A stretch of 64,000 nucleotides of DNA from a bacterium (GCA_029945625.1 JAQSCW010000055.1:248001-312000); one strand, 5' to 3'; shown: positions 17,073 through 26,075, counted from the stretch's first letter. Made by a program: numbers and translations. The notes: generated by a model from the letters alone, not told the origin.

Positions 17073-17100
17073 CAAATTTAATAAAATATTAGTTTTTCAA
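17073..17100 (-). promoter_or_regulatory. Bacteroidota-type promoter upstream of fabG
   Basis: On the minus strand, TAAATTTG (17080-17073) fits the -7 consensus TAnnTTTG, and a TTG (17100-17098) lies 17 bp upstream, within the 17-23 bp spacing reported for Flavobacterium promoters. Transcription would begin some 15 bases before the fabG ATG. It lies in the only gap between the ammonia-lyase and the rest of the operon, so the 20-gene biosynthetic stretch could be driven separately from the starter enzyme. Confidence 0.6.
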
Positions 17101-17103
17101 AGC

Positions 17104-18630
17104 CTATATTTTGCTTTTCAAAAAGGCAATGATTTTTTCCTGATCCTTATACTTAACCGTATCAATCTTAAATGCGGGAACCAACGTACGCAAATCGCGG
17201 TAATAGGCTAATGACTGCCCCGCTACTTTCGGTAGGTTGTTCAAATAGTCAAGGGCCTGGATGATCGCCAAAAATTCAATCGCGATTACTTCGTAGGTGT
17301 TGTTGATCACTTTTTGCGTGATAAGAGCGGCATTGGCTCCCATGCTCACAATGTCCTGATTGTCGTTATTACTGGGAATACTATGCACATACATGGGAAA
17401 ACTCAAGGTTTGATTTTCGGCAGTGGTGGAGGTGGCCGTAAACTGAACACCTTGAATGCCAATATTGAGCCCTAATGTTCCCAAATTAATAAATGGAGGC
17501 AGAATGCCGTTGAGTTTATCATTGAGGAGAAAATTCAACTGACGTTCGCACAACATCGACAATTTTGTGATCACAATTTTCAACTTATCCATTTCAAGGG
17601 CAGGATAATCGCCGTGAAAATTTCCACCGTGAAACACGTTTTTGTTTTCGTAATCAATAATGGGATTGTCGTTTACCGAATTGATCTCATTAATGATTAC
17701 CTCTTCGGCGTAGGCAATCGTGTCGCTAATTGCCCCAACAATCTGGGGCACACAACGAATGGAATAGTATTCCTGTACTTTATCCTTGAGTATATTTTCT
17801 TTGATGGGTGCCCGATACAAGTGTTTTTCACGTTTCTTAATCAATTGGCTGTCTTTCAAAAACTCCTGCATTTTTTTAGCGACCTCATTCTGTCCCTTAT
17901 GGTATTTCACCGAGTTTAATTCGTCCGAAAAATGATCGTCGTACGACTGAACAATCTCAACAATCATGCTCGTGGCAGCAATGGAATGTTTTACCAGGTT
18001 TCGGGCATGGATGAGATTCACCAAACCTATGCCGCACATGGCCGAGGTGCCGTTCATAAGGGCAAGGCCCTCGCGAATATGAACTTGGAGAGGAGTAATT
18101 TTTAATGCGTCAAATACAAGTTTGGTTTCTTGAACCTTCCCCTCGTACGTTACTTCGCCTTCACCAATGAGCGTCAAAGCCAAATGCGCCAATTGCACCA
18201 GGTCGCCACTCGCCCCCAACCCACCATGTTCGTAAATTACCGGACAAATATTACGGTTAATGAGTTCTTTTAAAAGTACCACTGCATCGGGGTGGATCCC
18301 CGAATACCCGCGCATGAGCGTGTTTAAACGGGCAAGCATCAATCCTTTTACGTTCATGGCGCTGATGGGCTGGCCGCTACCTGAACAATGACTCCGGATG
18401 AGATTGTATTGAAGCTCAATTTGATCATGGTCGCTTATTTTATACTGTGCCATCGGACCAAAGCCCGTGTTCACACCGTAGATCAATTTGTCTTTGATAA
18501 ATTCCTTTAAAAAAAAGTAGCTTTGGTACACGTGAGACAAAGCATGTTCGTCCAGTTCAACGGAGGTGTCATGAATTAATATTTTATAACAATCATCAAA
18601 TGTAAGTTTACCACCGCCGAGCTTTACCAT
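17104..18630 (-). CDS. Tyrosine ammonia-lyase (aromatic amino acid lyase, MIO type)
   Basis: 508 residues. The MIO prosthetic group would form from A140-S141-G142 in GGLGASGDLVQL. The catalytic Tyr (Y51) lies in YGVNTGFGPMAQY, and the selectivity region is YNLIRSHCSGSGQ with H81. The wording of these blocks closely follows what I remember of the Flavobacterium johnsoniae tyrosine ammonia-lyase, more than histidine ammonia-lyases. It deaminates tyrosine to 4-coumarate, the aryl starter of flexirubins, as shown for Chitinophaga pinensis. A histidase activity cannot be excluded from the sequence, but the locus argues strongly against it. Confidence 0.9.
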   Translation of the reverse strand: MVKLGGGKLTFDDCYKILIHDTSVELDEHALSHVYQSYFFLKEFIKDKLIYGVNTGFGPMAQYKISDHDQIELQYNLIRSHCSGSGQPISAMNVKGLMLARLNTLMRGYSGIHPDAVVLLKELINRNICPVIYEHGGLGASGDLVQLAHLALTLIGEGEVTYEGKVQETKLVFDALKITPLQVHIREGLALMNGTSAMCGIGLVNLIHARNLVKHSIAATSMIVEIVQSYDDHFSDELNSVKYHKGQNEVAKKMQEFLKDSQLIKKREKHLYRAPIKENILKDKVQEYYSIRCVPQIVGAISDTIAYAEEVIINEINSVNDNPIIDYENKNVFHGGNFHGDYPALEMDKLKIVITKLSMLCERQLNFLLNDKLNGILPPFINLGTLGLNIGIQGVQFTATSTTAENQTLSFPMYVHSIPSNNDNQDIVSMGANAALITQKVINNTYEVIAIEFLAIIQALDYLNNLPKVAGQSLAYYRDLRTLVPAFKIDTVKYKDQEKIIAFLKSKI

Positions 18631-18779
18631 CCTTTTTTTCTTGAAAAAATGAGAACGCGAATATAGGAAAATTCCTGCGTTCTTTTAGATAAAAACCAGC
18701 TACAATTAGTGACAAAAACACGAAAAATACCTTCATTTAATGGCGCTTTCAGCTATATTTGCTACTCAAAAATAATTGC
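18631..18779. promoter_or_regulatory. Divergent promoter region between ammonia-lyase and methyltransferase
   Basis: This 149-bp gap separates the two divergent arms of the pigment locus. For the plus strand there is a clear -7 element TATATTTG at 18754-18761. For the minus strand CAAAAATA at 18767-18774 reads TATTTTTG, also a fit. The two lie almost on top of each other, so the two directions may exclude one another. No TTG sits at the expected -33 position for either, so both are partial matches. Confidence 0.45.
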
Positions 18780-19850
18780 GTGAATCATTATTCTACCGAC
18801 ACCAGAAATGCACTACAAGCAAAGGAATATGCCCAGTGGATCTCCTTTGCCCCTTTTATTTTTCAGGCGAGCCGGATACTTAGGGATTCAGGAATTTTGG
18901 AAGCTATTCGCAAAAGCGGCAAAGGGGGAGTCACCCTGGAGGCAGTTGCCGAAAAAACTGAACTTTCAATTTATGGGGCGAGGGTGCTTATGGAAGCAGG
19001 TTTGGGAATTGGGCTAATTCTTGTGAATGAGGGCAAATACAAACTCACCAATGTCGGTGTGGTGATGCTTGTGGATACACTCACGCGTGTAAACATGGAT
19101 TTCACGAATGATATATGTTACGAAGGCCTGAAAGACCTTCAAAAAAGTATTAAAACCGGTAAGCCCGAAGGTCTTCATGTTCTCGGAAACTGGAACACTA
19201 TTTACGAAGGGTTATCGATTTTACCTGAGCCTGCCAGAACAAGTTGGTTCAATTTCGACCACTTTTATTCCGATTCTGCTTTTGAGGAAGCACTTGATAA
19301 GGTACTGCAAGAGAAACCATACCGCTTGCTCGATATTGGTGGCAATACCGGAAAGTGGGCGACAGCCTGTGTCACCAAAGACCCAAACACCCACGTTACT
19401 ATTTTCGATCTTCCGGTACAGGCTGCTGTAGCCCGAAAAAATGTGATCTCACAAGGTTTAGAGAATAGAATTTCTTTTCATGAGGCCGATATCCTTAAGG
19501 AGGATGCTGAATTTCCGGGAAATTTTGACGGAATTTGGATGAGTCAATTTCTGGATTGTTTTTCCGACGAACAGATAGTTTCCATCTTAACCAGATGTTC
19601 AAAAGCAGTTACACATGAAGGTTACGTGTACGTGCTTGAAACGTTTTGGGATCGGCAAAGGTTCGAGGCATCTGCCTTCTGCCTGCAAATGACCTCGCTC
19701 TATTTTACGACTATGGCAAATGGAAACAGCCAAATGTACGACAGCAAAGTATTTTTAAAATTGCTGGAACAATCGGGCCTTTCTGTTGTTGAGATAAGTG
19801 ATAATATTGGCATAAGTCATTCTTTGATTAAGTGTAAAAAAGTAAAATGA
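18780..19850 (+). CDS. SAM-dependent O-methyltransferase-like protein
   Basis: 356 residues from a GTG at 18780. The frame also offers a TTG at 18759, but that one lies within the -7 element and would be upstream of the transcript start; no ATG is near. The N-terminal half (to about 160) is a helical dimerisation/winged-helix region (GVTLEAVAEKTELSIYGARVL). It is followed by a class I methyltransferase fold with motif I LLDIGGNTGKWA and an acidic residue in TIFDLP. The layout is that of plant-type and polyketide O-methyltransferases. In this locus it could methylate the aryl or resorcinol ring; ring methyl groups occur in several flexirubins, and a C-methyl role is equally possible. Confidence 0.82.
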   Translation: MNHYSTDTRNALQAKEYAQWISFAPFIFQASRILRDSGILEAIRKSGKGGVTLEAVAEKTELSIYGARVLMEAGLGIGLILVNEGKYKLTNVGVVMLVDTLTRVNMDFTNDICYEGLKDLQKSIKTGKPEGLHVLGNWNTIYEGLSILPEPARTSWFNFDHFYSDSAFEEALDKVLQEKPYRLLDIGGNTGKWATACVTKDPNTHVTIFDLPVQAAVARKNVISQGLENRISFHEADILKEDAEFPGNFDGIWMSQFLDCFSDEQIVSILTRCSKAVTHEGYVYVLETFWDRQRFEASAFCLQMTSLYFTTMANGNSQMYDSKVFLKLLEQSGLSVVEISDNIGISHSLIKCKKVK

Positions 19851-21088
19851 TGCAAACAGAAAAAGTTGATGTATTGGTAATTGGAGCCGGACCTGCCGGA
19901 TGCGTTGCAAGTTCGCTTATTCACAAACAAGGGTTTAAGGTAAAAATTGTTGAACGCGAGAAATTTCCGCGCTTTGTTATTGGCGAAAGCCTGTTGCCCC
20001 GGGTGATGGATCATTTGGAAGAGGCAGGGTTGATGGACGCTGTTAAAAAAGCAGGATTTCAGGAAAAATTCGGAGCAAAATTTGTGAAGGGGGATGAGGT
20101 GTGTGATTTTAATTTCTCAGATCAGTTCAGCAACGGTTGGACCTGGACCTGGCAAGTACCACGCTCACAGTTCGACCAAATTCTGGCTCAAACGGTGGCG
20201 TCTTTTGGAGTGGATGTAGAACACGAAACCACGGTAACACACATTGAGTTTGACGGCTCTCACTCCACTACTACAGTGAAGGAAAAGGACGGATCGGAGA
20301 AAAAAATTGAGGCACGCTATATTGTTGATGCAAGTGGGTACGGAAGAGTAATTCCCAGAATGTTTAACCTTGATAAACCATCGGATTTTGAACCACGTAA
20401 AACACATTTCACGCACTTTCGTGATTTGAAACGACCCGATGGTATTGACGGAAACAGGATCACCATTGTAGTTCACGAGCAACGCACCTGGATTTGGATC
20501 ATTCCCTTTTCAAATGGAATCACCTCGGTTGGTTATGTGGCCGATCCCGAATTTTATACCGGCATCACCGAAGATCCTGTTGAACGCATGAAGGAAATTA
20601 TTGCACGTGACAACAACACCAAAGAACGGTTTAAGGATGCTGAGATGATGATGGAGCCCCGCAGCATTGAAGGATATGCTATTTCAACCAAACAATTGTA
20701 TGGTAAAGGTTTTGTACTGTGTGGAAATGCCACTGAGTTTTTGGATCCGGTTTTTTCCTCGGGAGTTACTTTTGCAATGGAATCGGGCAGTAAAGCCGGC
20801 AAATTGGTATGTGATGCGCTAAATAATAAACCGGTTAATTGGGAAACACAATACACCGACTATATGATGCAGGGTATAAATACCTTCCGCACCTATGTGA
20901 GCTCGTGGTACAATGGCGATCTTCAGGAAATATTTTTTGCCGAAAATCCGGAGCCTGAGATCAAACGCCAGATCTGTTCGGTGCTTGCCGGTTATGTTTG
21001 GGACATGGATAATCCTTTTGTGAGAAAGCATGATAAGGTGGTAAGTTCTTTAGCGAGTTTACTCCGCTTGCGAAAAAAAGTTGCCTGA
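19847..21088 (+). CDS. FAD-dependent oxidoreductase, probably flavin-dependent halogenase
   Basis: 413 residues. FAD-binding GxGxxG is at 13-18 (GAGPAG), followed by VGES-type VIGESLLP (44-51). K74 in EKFGAKF aligns with the catalytic Lys of tryptophan halogenases, and WIWIIP (215-220) matches the WxWxIP halogenase signature. DASGYGR near 161-167 is the usual second flavin motif. Flexirubins are often chlorinated on the aryl ring, which fits. The alternative is a geranylgeranyl-reductase-like or hydroxylating flavoprotein of the same superfamily. The start overlaps the methyltransferase stop (ATGA). Confidence 0.8.
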   Translation: MMQTEKVDVLVIGAGPAGCVASSLIHKQGFKVKIVEREKFPRFVIGESLLPRVMDHLEEAGLMDAVKKAGFQEKFGAKFVKGDEVCDFNFSDQFSNGWTWTWQVPRSQFDQILAQTVASFGVDVEHETTVTHIEFDGSHSTTTVKEKDGSEKKIEARYIVDASGYGRVIPRMFNLDKPSDFEPRKTHFTHFRDLKRPDGIDGNRITIVVHEQRTWIWIIPFSNGITSVGYVADPEFYTGITEDPVERMKEIIARDNNTKERFKDAEMMMEPRSIEGYAISTKQLYGKGFVLCGNATEFLDPVFSSGVTFAMESGSKAGKLVCDALNNKPVNWETQYTDYMMQGINTFRTYVSSWYNGDLQEIFFAENPEPEIKRQICSVLAGYVWDMDNPFVRKHDKVVSSLASLLRLRKKVA

Positions 21089-21091
21089 TCC

Positions 21092-21754
21092 ATGCGGGAC
21101 CAATCTTTATATTATGCAGTGATAATTGTGACGGCGCTCTACTTAAGTAGCTGCTTAGTGTTTAAGCCTTCCGCCGAAAAAATGACCAGAAGAGCCAAAG
21201 CAGCCCACCCACAATACGATGTTATTATTGTGCCCGGTATTCAATTCACAGAGCCTGTGTGGGATCGTGTGCTGCAAATGCGTTTGATTTGGGCCAAACA
21301 CTTGTATGATCGCGGACTCACAAAAAATATTATCACGAGTGGATCGGCCGTATATTCTCCTTTTGTGGAAGCTGAAATCATGAAAGAGTACCTGGTGGCC
21401 ATGGGAGTGCCAAAAGAACATGTGATTGTTGAACCCAGAGCCGAGCACAGTACCGAAAATTTGTGGTATGGGTATAAATTGGCGAAGAGAAAAGGTTTTA
21501 AAACTATTGCACTTGCCAGTGATCCCTTTCAATCTAAAATGTTGTACCGTTTTGCAAAAAAGCGAACACATAAAGAAGTGTTTTTTCTTCCGGTTATCAT
21601 TGATACCCTGCGTGGTTTGCCCCACGATGCCCCGGTCATCAACTACGAACCTCTGCGGATTCAAAATTTTGTACCCATCACCGAAAAAATTTCAAAACGC
21701 CAGCGGTTCAAAGGCACCATGGGAAGAAATATTGACTTCAAAGAAAAAGATTAG
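21092..21754 (+). CDS. YdcF/SanA-type DUF218 protein
   Basis: 220 residues. An N-terminal hydrophobic segment ends in LYLSSC, a possible lipobox (C21). The DUF218 pattern follows: YDVIIVPG, a conserved acidic/His region in VEPRAEHSTENLWYG (the ENT..N motif of the family), and KTIALASDPFQSKM. DUF218 proteins are envelope proteins of uncertain biochemistry, linked to barrier function or cell-wall steps. It begins three bases after the flavoprotein stop, so it is part of the divergent pigment operon. Its role there is unknown. Confidence 0.82.
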   Translation: MRDQSLYYAVIIVTALYLSSCLVFKPSAEKMTRRAKAAHPQYDVIIVPGIQFTEPVWDRVLQMRLIWAKHLYDRGLTKNIITSGSAVYSPFVEAEIMKEYLVAMGVPKEHVIVEPRAEHSTENLWYGYKLAKRKGFKTIALASDPFQSKMLYRFAKKRTHKEVFFLPVIIDTLRGLPHDAPVINYEPLRIQNFVPITEKISKRQRFKGTMGRNIDFKEKD

Positions 21755-21756
21755 TT

Positions 21757-21855
21757 CTACTTGCCTATAATCAATCCTGTGGTTGTGCCATTGCGTTTCA
21801 ATATTTCGAGGATGGCGTTCCAATAATTGTTTTGAAATTTACCATCTGAATCCTT
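21757..21855 (-). pseudogene. Possible 3-prime remnant of a minus-strand gene
   Basis: In the gap between two plus-strand genes the minus strand has a 32-codon open stretch ending in TAG at 21757. Its translation has coding character (FQNNYWNAILEILKRNG, then TTTGLIIGK), but an in-frame TAA closes it upstream at 21856-21858 and there is no start codon. It looks like the end of a decayed gene, although a chance open stretch in an AT-rich gap is possible. I do not recognise the family. Confidence 0.25.
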
Positions 21856-21913
21856 TTAGGTGGGTCAAATTTGGACTTTTCAATAATTTTCGTTTATTTG
21901 TAAAAAAAAATTT

Positions 21914-23554
21914 ATGAGAAACCCATTTATCAAAGCAACAGTCCTATTCAGCGCCTGCTTAATTTTGAACTCCACGCAGGCGAAAGCCCAGGTAAAGTAT
22001 TCCCATGGTCCTGCTCTCGAAAACGATCGCGACAGCAAAATGAACCGGATGCTGGGAAGCGACGAGAATAGTTTTTATTGTTACCGGGTACGCTCCAAGG
22101 GCAGGGGCACATCCTTTTTTGTGGAGAAATACAGCAAAACAAAATTAAAGCTCGAATTCTCAAAAGAGATAAGTCTGGGAGATGAAGAGGATGAAACGAT
22201 TATTGAAGATGTGGAATACGCCTCGGGGAATGTTTTTATCTTTAGAAGAAAATATAATAAGAAAACCGATAAGATGGCGCTCTTTTTTCAGACGGTTTCT
22301 TCTACAGGCCAAGCAAATAAGGAACTCAAAGAAGTCATTACAGTGAGCGCCGATCACTATGAGTTTGTTGATTTTGAGATCTTTCCTAATGCCAGCAAAA
22401 CAAAATTTGTGGTAAAGGCCGCGCACAAAGCCAATAAGGAAGATCAGTACAAAACCGAATTTATTTTAATTGATGCGGTAAACATTAAAAAACTCACCAC
22501 AAAACAAGTAGATCAAAACCTGAGTGCGGGTGGCAATTTTAACTGGTCGTTCTGGGGTGGTAGCGGAGAAGATAGTTACGGTTTCATTGGATTGTATCTT
22601 GATGAAAACGACAACATTTATTATTGTGTTACCGACAAATCAAAAAATTCAACGGATAAAGAGAAAAAGTATAAGCTCAATTTATACACCTTAAATGCAT
22701 CCGACAAAAATCCAAAAGTGCTGAATTTGCCTTTTCAGGACGATTATTATGTGAGTGATATTGAATTCTCGAAAGCAAACGACAATGACATTGTGGTGGG
22801 TGGTTTTGCAAAGGACGTTATTGAAAGAAAGGGCAAAGATCTTGTGAAATGTGGAATCTTCAGTTTCAAAGTGAATGTTTCTAAAAACACCATTGTTGGC
22901 AAAACGGCTCAATTTTTTGACGACAAAATGCTGACCGCCCTTGAGTCAAATCCAAAACGTTCAAAATATTTTAAATACAAAATGGATTACATCATGCCCG
23001 TGGGGGATGCGGTATATTATGTGGGCGAACAATACAATGAAGTAATGGTGGTAACGCGAAACGGTAATACCACTACCACCAGCTGGCGTTATGAATACAT
23101 GGATGTAATTGTTGCCAAACTAAATGCAAAGGGTGAATTTGAGTGGGTCAAAAATGTGCCCCTTAGAAACGAAATGTCTTTGAATTTTGCGCACGTTTTT
23201 AAACAATACATCGCGTATGCAACCAATACGAATTTATACATCCTGTGTGACGATCATCCAAAGAACATGGAACGGTATGAGAAAGGCGATTTTGAACCTT
23301 CCGATCTTAAATCTGTTTCAGGGATCCATGGGTCAAATTTTGTGAGCAACGCAGTGCGCCTTGACAATGGTAAAATTAAAAGACAGTTAATCTTTAAAAA
23401 CGAAGATTATTGTTTTGCGCCAATCCAGGAGAGAAACCCTCAATTTATTCCTCCTAGTGATTGTGAGATTTTTGTGCCGAGCCAAAATAATGAGGTGTAT
23501 ATTTATACGGAAGATAGTGGTAGAGATCAGTTTGGTAAATTGACTTTTGAATAA
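21914..23554 (+). CDS. Exported protein of unknown function, propeller-like
   Basis: 546 residues with a good signal peptide (MRNPFIKATVLFSACLILNS, likely cleaved after AKAQ). The mature part is rich in beta strands with repeating blocks such as NVFIFRRKYNKKTDKMALFF, DNDIVVGGFAKD and TNLYILCDDH, a pattern seen in beta-propellers. There is no sorting domain and no recognised catalytic motif. It lies 159 bp behind the YdcF gene and is followed by a strong terminator, so it may be a separate unit. I cannot assign a role; proximity alone links it to the pigment locus. Confidence 0.75.
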   Translation: MRNPFIKATVLFSACLILNSTQAKAQVKYSHGPALENDRDSKMNRMLGSDENSFYCYRVRSKGRGTSFFVEKYSKTKLKLEFSKEISLGDEEDETIIEDVEYASGNVFIFRRKYNKKTDKMALFFQTVSSTGQANKELKEVITVSADHYEFVDFEIFPNASKTKFVVKAAHKANKEDQYKTEFILIDAVNIKKLTTKQVDQNLSAGGNFNWSFWGGSGEDSYGFIGLYLDENDNIYYCVTDKSKNSTDKEKKYKLNLYTLNASDKNPKVLNLPFQDDYYVSDIEFSKANDNDIVVGGFAKDVIERKGKDLVKCGIFSFKVNVSKNTIVGKTAQFFDDKMLTALESNPKRSKYFKYKMDYIMPVGDAVYYVGEQYNEVMVVTRNGNTTTTSWRYEYMDVIVAKLNAKGEFEWVKNVPLRNEMSLNFAHVFKQYIAYATNTNLYILCDDHPKNMERYEKGDFEPSDLKSVSGIHGSNFVSNAVRLDNGKIKRQLIFKNEDYCFAPIQERNPQFIPPSDCEIFVPSQNNEVYIYTEDSGRDQFGKLTFE

Positions 23555-23577
23555 GATTATTACAGTAAACTAAAAAG

Positions 23578-23615
23578 AACACCCCGCAGAATTCTTCGGG
23601 GTGTTTTATTTTTTT
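23578..23615. terminator. Bidirectional intrinsic terminator
   Basis: A perfect 9-bp stem AACACCCCG/CGGGGTGTT (23578-23586 with 23597-23605) is followed by a T-rich run on the plus strand (23604-23615). Upstream of the left arm, A-rich sequence gives a shorter T-run on the minus strand. It sits between convergent genes and probably ends both transcripts. Confidence 0.85.
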
Positions 23616-23635
23616 GCTCTCGATAAAGACCGATT

Positions 23636-24808
23636 TTATTCTCCTTTATTCAAAACAGGAGTCGCGTAAATCTTCAAAAAGACGTGTTCCAGCACTTCCG
23701 GCTCGCCTGTTAACTTGAGGATGTTCTTCGACATGTAGTCAACAAATCCCTGTTTCTGCTCAGGGGTATATTTTGCCGCGCGTTTATAGGAATGTTCGAG
23801 TAAATCGGCGGCTATGTAGTTTACGGGATTACATTTAAACTGCTCGTAGAGTTTTTTGTCGATGATGGTCGCAAAGGCTTTGATCTTGTCATTTTCATTT
23901 TCAAATTTATCGATCGCAGTCAATTCTTTTTCGGTAAACGGTGCGCCCACACTCATGTGAATCTTCCCTTTAAACTGACGGATCCCCGTTACTATACTAT
24001 TGAGGTCTTCGCCCGGTGCCTTGGTATACCTCGTGTGCAGGTTACTTAGGTAAATTTCTTGTGTTTTTAAATAATCACAAGGCTCGTATTCGTATGAAAT
24101 GGAAAGCGGCACAATATTTAATTTGTTAAAATTCTCAACAAAGTGGTGTTTTTTGCCGCTGATGTTCAGCATTTTTAACAGTCCGCTTTGCGTAAAATCT
24201 CCTCCGTCCTTAGTGCGCCCATTCCTTTGGGCGATCCAAACCGATACGTTCTTGTCGAGGATGCTATGACGAATATAAGCCGATAATTTTCTGGAGATTT
24301 CATACAATTCTTTACTGGTTCCTTCTCTCAATACCGTAAACATGCGGTTGAGTTTACCAAAGTCGGTAATAAAACCCTGTTCTCTTAAATTGCTCCCGAA
24401 TGATATTTCTGACGTCTTGAAGCCATGCTCAACCAGCAGAACCTGCAAAATAGCCGCATCCAATAAAATATCGCGGTGGTTGGCAATGAACAAATAACTC
24501 TTGTTGGGATCAAGCTGATCAAATCCATCACTGCTGAGGCCGGAGGAACTTAGTTCTAAAATCTTGCGAATGGCCGCATGCATAAATTCCAATTGAAACT
24601 CATAACTTGAATGAATGTTTTGAGATTTCTTTTTTACTTCTTCAAAAGTCATCTCAGGCCAGAGATTTGAGATGAGTTGCATAAAAATAAGGTCCTTGAT
24701 GATCCTCTGAAGCATAGGTTGTACTTCGTGGTCGTAGTAGGGCCGGATATCATCGAAGTTAAACTCCTTCGCAAAATCACTTATAACTCTGTTCTCGTGG
24801 CGTATCAT
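23636..24808 (-). CDS. PlsC/PlsB-like 1-acyl-glycerol-3-phosphate acyltransferase family protein
   Basis: 390 residues. The acyltransferase motif NHRDILLD lies at 110-117 in a SYLFIANHRD context, followed by GSNLREQGF and, near 195, VWIAQRNGRTKDG (motif III-like). The roughly 90-residue N-terminal helical extension and long C-terminal helical part make it longer than PlsC. It overlaps the preceding ligase gene by 32 bp, so the two are translationally coupled. Given its company, it may esterify the pigment or a lipid anchor rather than serve bulk phospholipid synthesis; that part is inference. Confidence 0.8.
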   Translation of the reverse strand: MIRHENRVISDFAKEFNFDDIRPYYDHEVQPMLQRIIKDLIFMQLISNLWPEMTFEEVKKKSQNIHSSYEFQLEFMHAAIRKILELSSSGLSSDGFDQLDPNKSYLFIANHRDILLDAAILQVLLVEHGFKTSEISFGSNLREQGFITDFGKLNRMFTVLREGTSKELYEISRKLSAYIRHSILDKNVSVWIAQRNGRTKDGGDFTQSGLLKMLNISGKKHHFVENFNKLNIVPLSISYEYEPCDYLKTQEIYLSNLHTRYTKAPGEDLNSIVTGIRQFKGKIHMSVGAPFTEKELTAIDKFENENDKIKAFATIIDKKLYEQFKCNPVNYIAADLLEHSYKRAAKYTPEQKQGFVDYMSKNILKLTGEPEVLEHVFLKIYATPVLNKGE

Positions 24809-26075
24809 CCTCTAATTTATTTGCTCGGTTATCAATAAATTTCTGCGCTTTTCTGCTATTTCCGGGGAAAAGCAATTTGTGGACCTGGTCGGGGGAAAGG
24901 ACACTGAGCTTTGGTACCACCCTCAACTTTGCCCTAAAGGTATCAGTTATTTCGGAAATGAACAGGTTTTCATGAGGATCCAGGCCAACAAAAATAGTGA
25001 TCTCATCGGTTCCCAGTTCATTCGAATCAATTACGATTTGGTAATTCTTAATAGCGGCGTGACTTTCAAGAATATCATACACCGCCGCGGGATACAAACT
25101 GGTACCCTTTAATTTGATCATTTGATTTTTCCGTCCCAAGAGCGGACTCAATCGCAATCCTTTTCTGCCGCACTTACAGGGCTCCGAATGTGCCATGCAA
25201 ATATCACCGGTTTTAAAGCGCAACAAAGGCATACCCTCAACACCTAAGGGTGTCACCACTAATTCACCGGGTTCTCCCTCCTTCACGACCCGGCCATTTT
25301 CATCCACTAACTCCACAATGATGAGGTTCTCCTGGTGATGACCACCCACCGAGTATTCACATTCGGTAAATGCACTCGACATTTCGGTACTGGCATAGGT
25401 AGAAAACAATTGAAGGGGCCATTTTTCGGTGATCTTCCTTCCAAGGGCATTCAGGCTATTGTCAGCATGACGAATTGCCTCACCAATGCAAATCACTTTT
25501 TTTACTGAGGTTTTTTTAAGGTCGATGTGATTAGCCTCTGCATAATGTATCATCTTATTTAAAAATGAAGGTACCGCAATCAACACAGTGGGTTTCATTT
25601 CCTCTATCGTTGTCCATTGCAATTCGGGAAGTCCATTTCCAACACGAATAATGCCCGCACCTAATTTACGGGCTCCTAAAAAATAAGCAAGACCTGCCAT
25701 AAACCGCCGGTCGATAGTGCACATCAACTGAATGATGTCATCGGCGTGAATGCCCGCTATTTTAAATGAATTAGATTCATTCTCAGCCAAACGTTCCAAG
25801 TCAGATTCTGTCAGCGAAAGAGTAATTGGTTTTCCGCTCGTACCCGAGGTGCTCACATGGTCAATAAGTTTGTTTCGGGGCACACAAACAAAATCGGCTT
25901 GTCGTGTTTGCAGATCTGCTTTATGGGTGAAGGGTATTTTTTGAAGGTCAGAAATGGTTTTGATCTTCAGAGGGTCAATGCCGTTTTTTTTAAAGAGGTC
26001 TTGATAGAATGCCGAATGAAGCGACAGGTAGCGCATCAAATCAACTAATGGTGTATGCTCCGCAGTGGTGTTCAT
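24777..26075 (-). CDS. PaaK-type adenylate-forming ligase, candidate 4-coumarate activating enzyme
   Basis: 432 residues, the size of phenylacetate-CoA ligase. It has the AMP-binding loop STSGTSGKP (75-83), the YASTEMSSAFTEC motif (227-239), and a Cys-rich stretch CMAHSEPCKCGRKG (about 294-307) typical of the PaaK group. In flexirubin synthesis 4-coumarate from the ammonia-lyase must be activated and loaded on an ACP, and this is the only ligase in the window. Whether it delivers to CoA or directly to ACP cannot be told from the sequence. It overlaps the C45-type gene by four bases. Confidence 0.87.
   Translation of the reverse strand: MNTTAEHTPLVDLMRYLSLHSAFYQDLFKKNGIDPLKIKTISDLQKIPFTHKADLQTRQADFVCVPRNKLIDHVSTSGTSGKPITLSLTESDLERLAENESNSFKIAGIHADDIIQLMCTIDRRFMAGLAYFLGARKLGAGIIRVGNGLPELQWTTIEEMKPTVLIAVPSFLNKMIHYAEANHIDLKKTSVKKVICIGEAIRHADNSLNALGRKITEKWPLQLFSTYASTEMSSAFTECEYSVGGHHQENLIIVELVDENGRVVKEGEPGELVVTPLGVEGMPLLRFKTGDICMAHSEPCKCGRKGLRLSPLLGRKNQMIKLKGTSLYPAAVYDILESHAAIKNYQIVIDSNELGTDEITIFVGLDPHENLFISEITDTFRAKLRVVPKLSVLSPDQVHKLLFPGNSRKAQKFIDNRANKLEDDTPREQSYK

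Noticed and set aside
17104-18630. Histidine ammonia-lyase (hutH) as the name for the lyase
   Set aside because: The fold is shared, but the surrounding flexirubin-type genes, the lack of other hut genes and the wording around the MIO and selectivity motifs favour tyrosine ammonia-lyase.
21155-21664. A 169-codon minus-strand frame inside the DUF218 gene
   Set aside because: Rich in Phe, His and Cys in a pattern typical of antisense translation; the plus-strand gene has clear DUF218 motifs.
24777-24808. Frameshift between the ligase and the acyltransferase genes
   Set aside because: The 32-bp overlap might suggest one, but both proteins have complete motifs and normal ends; overlap with coupling is the simpler reading.
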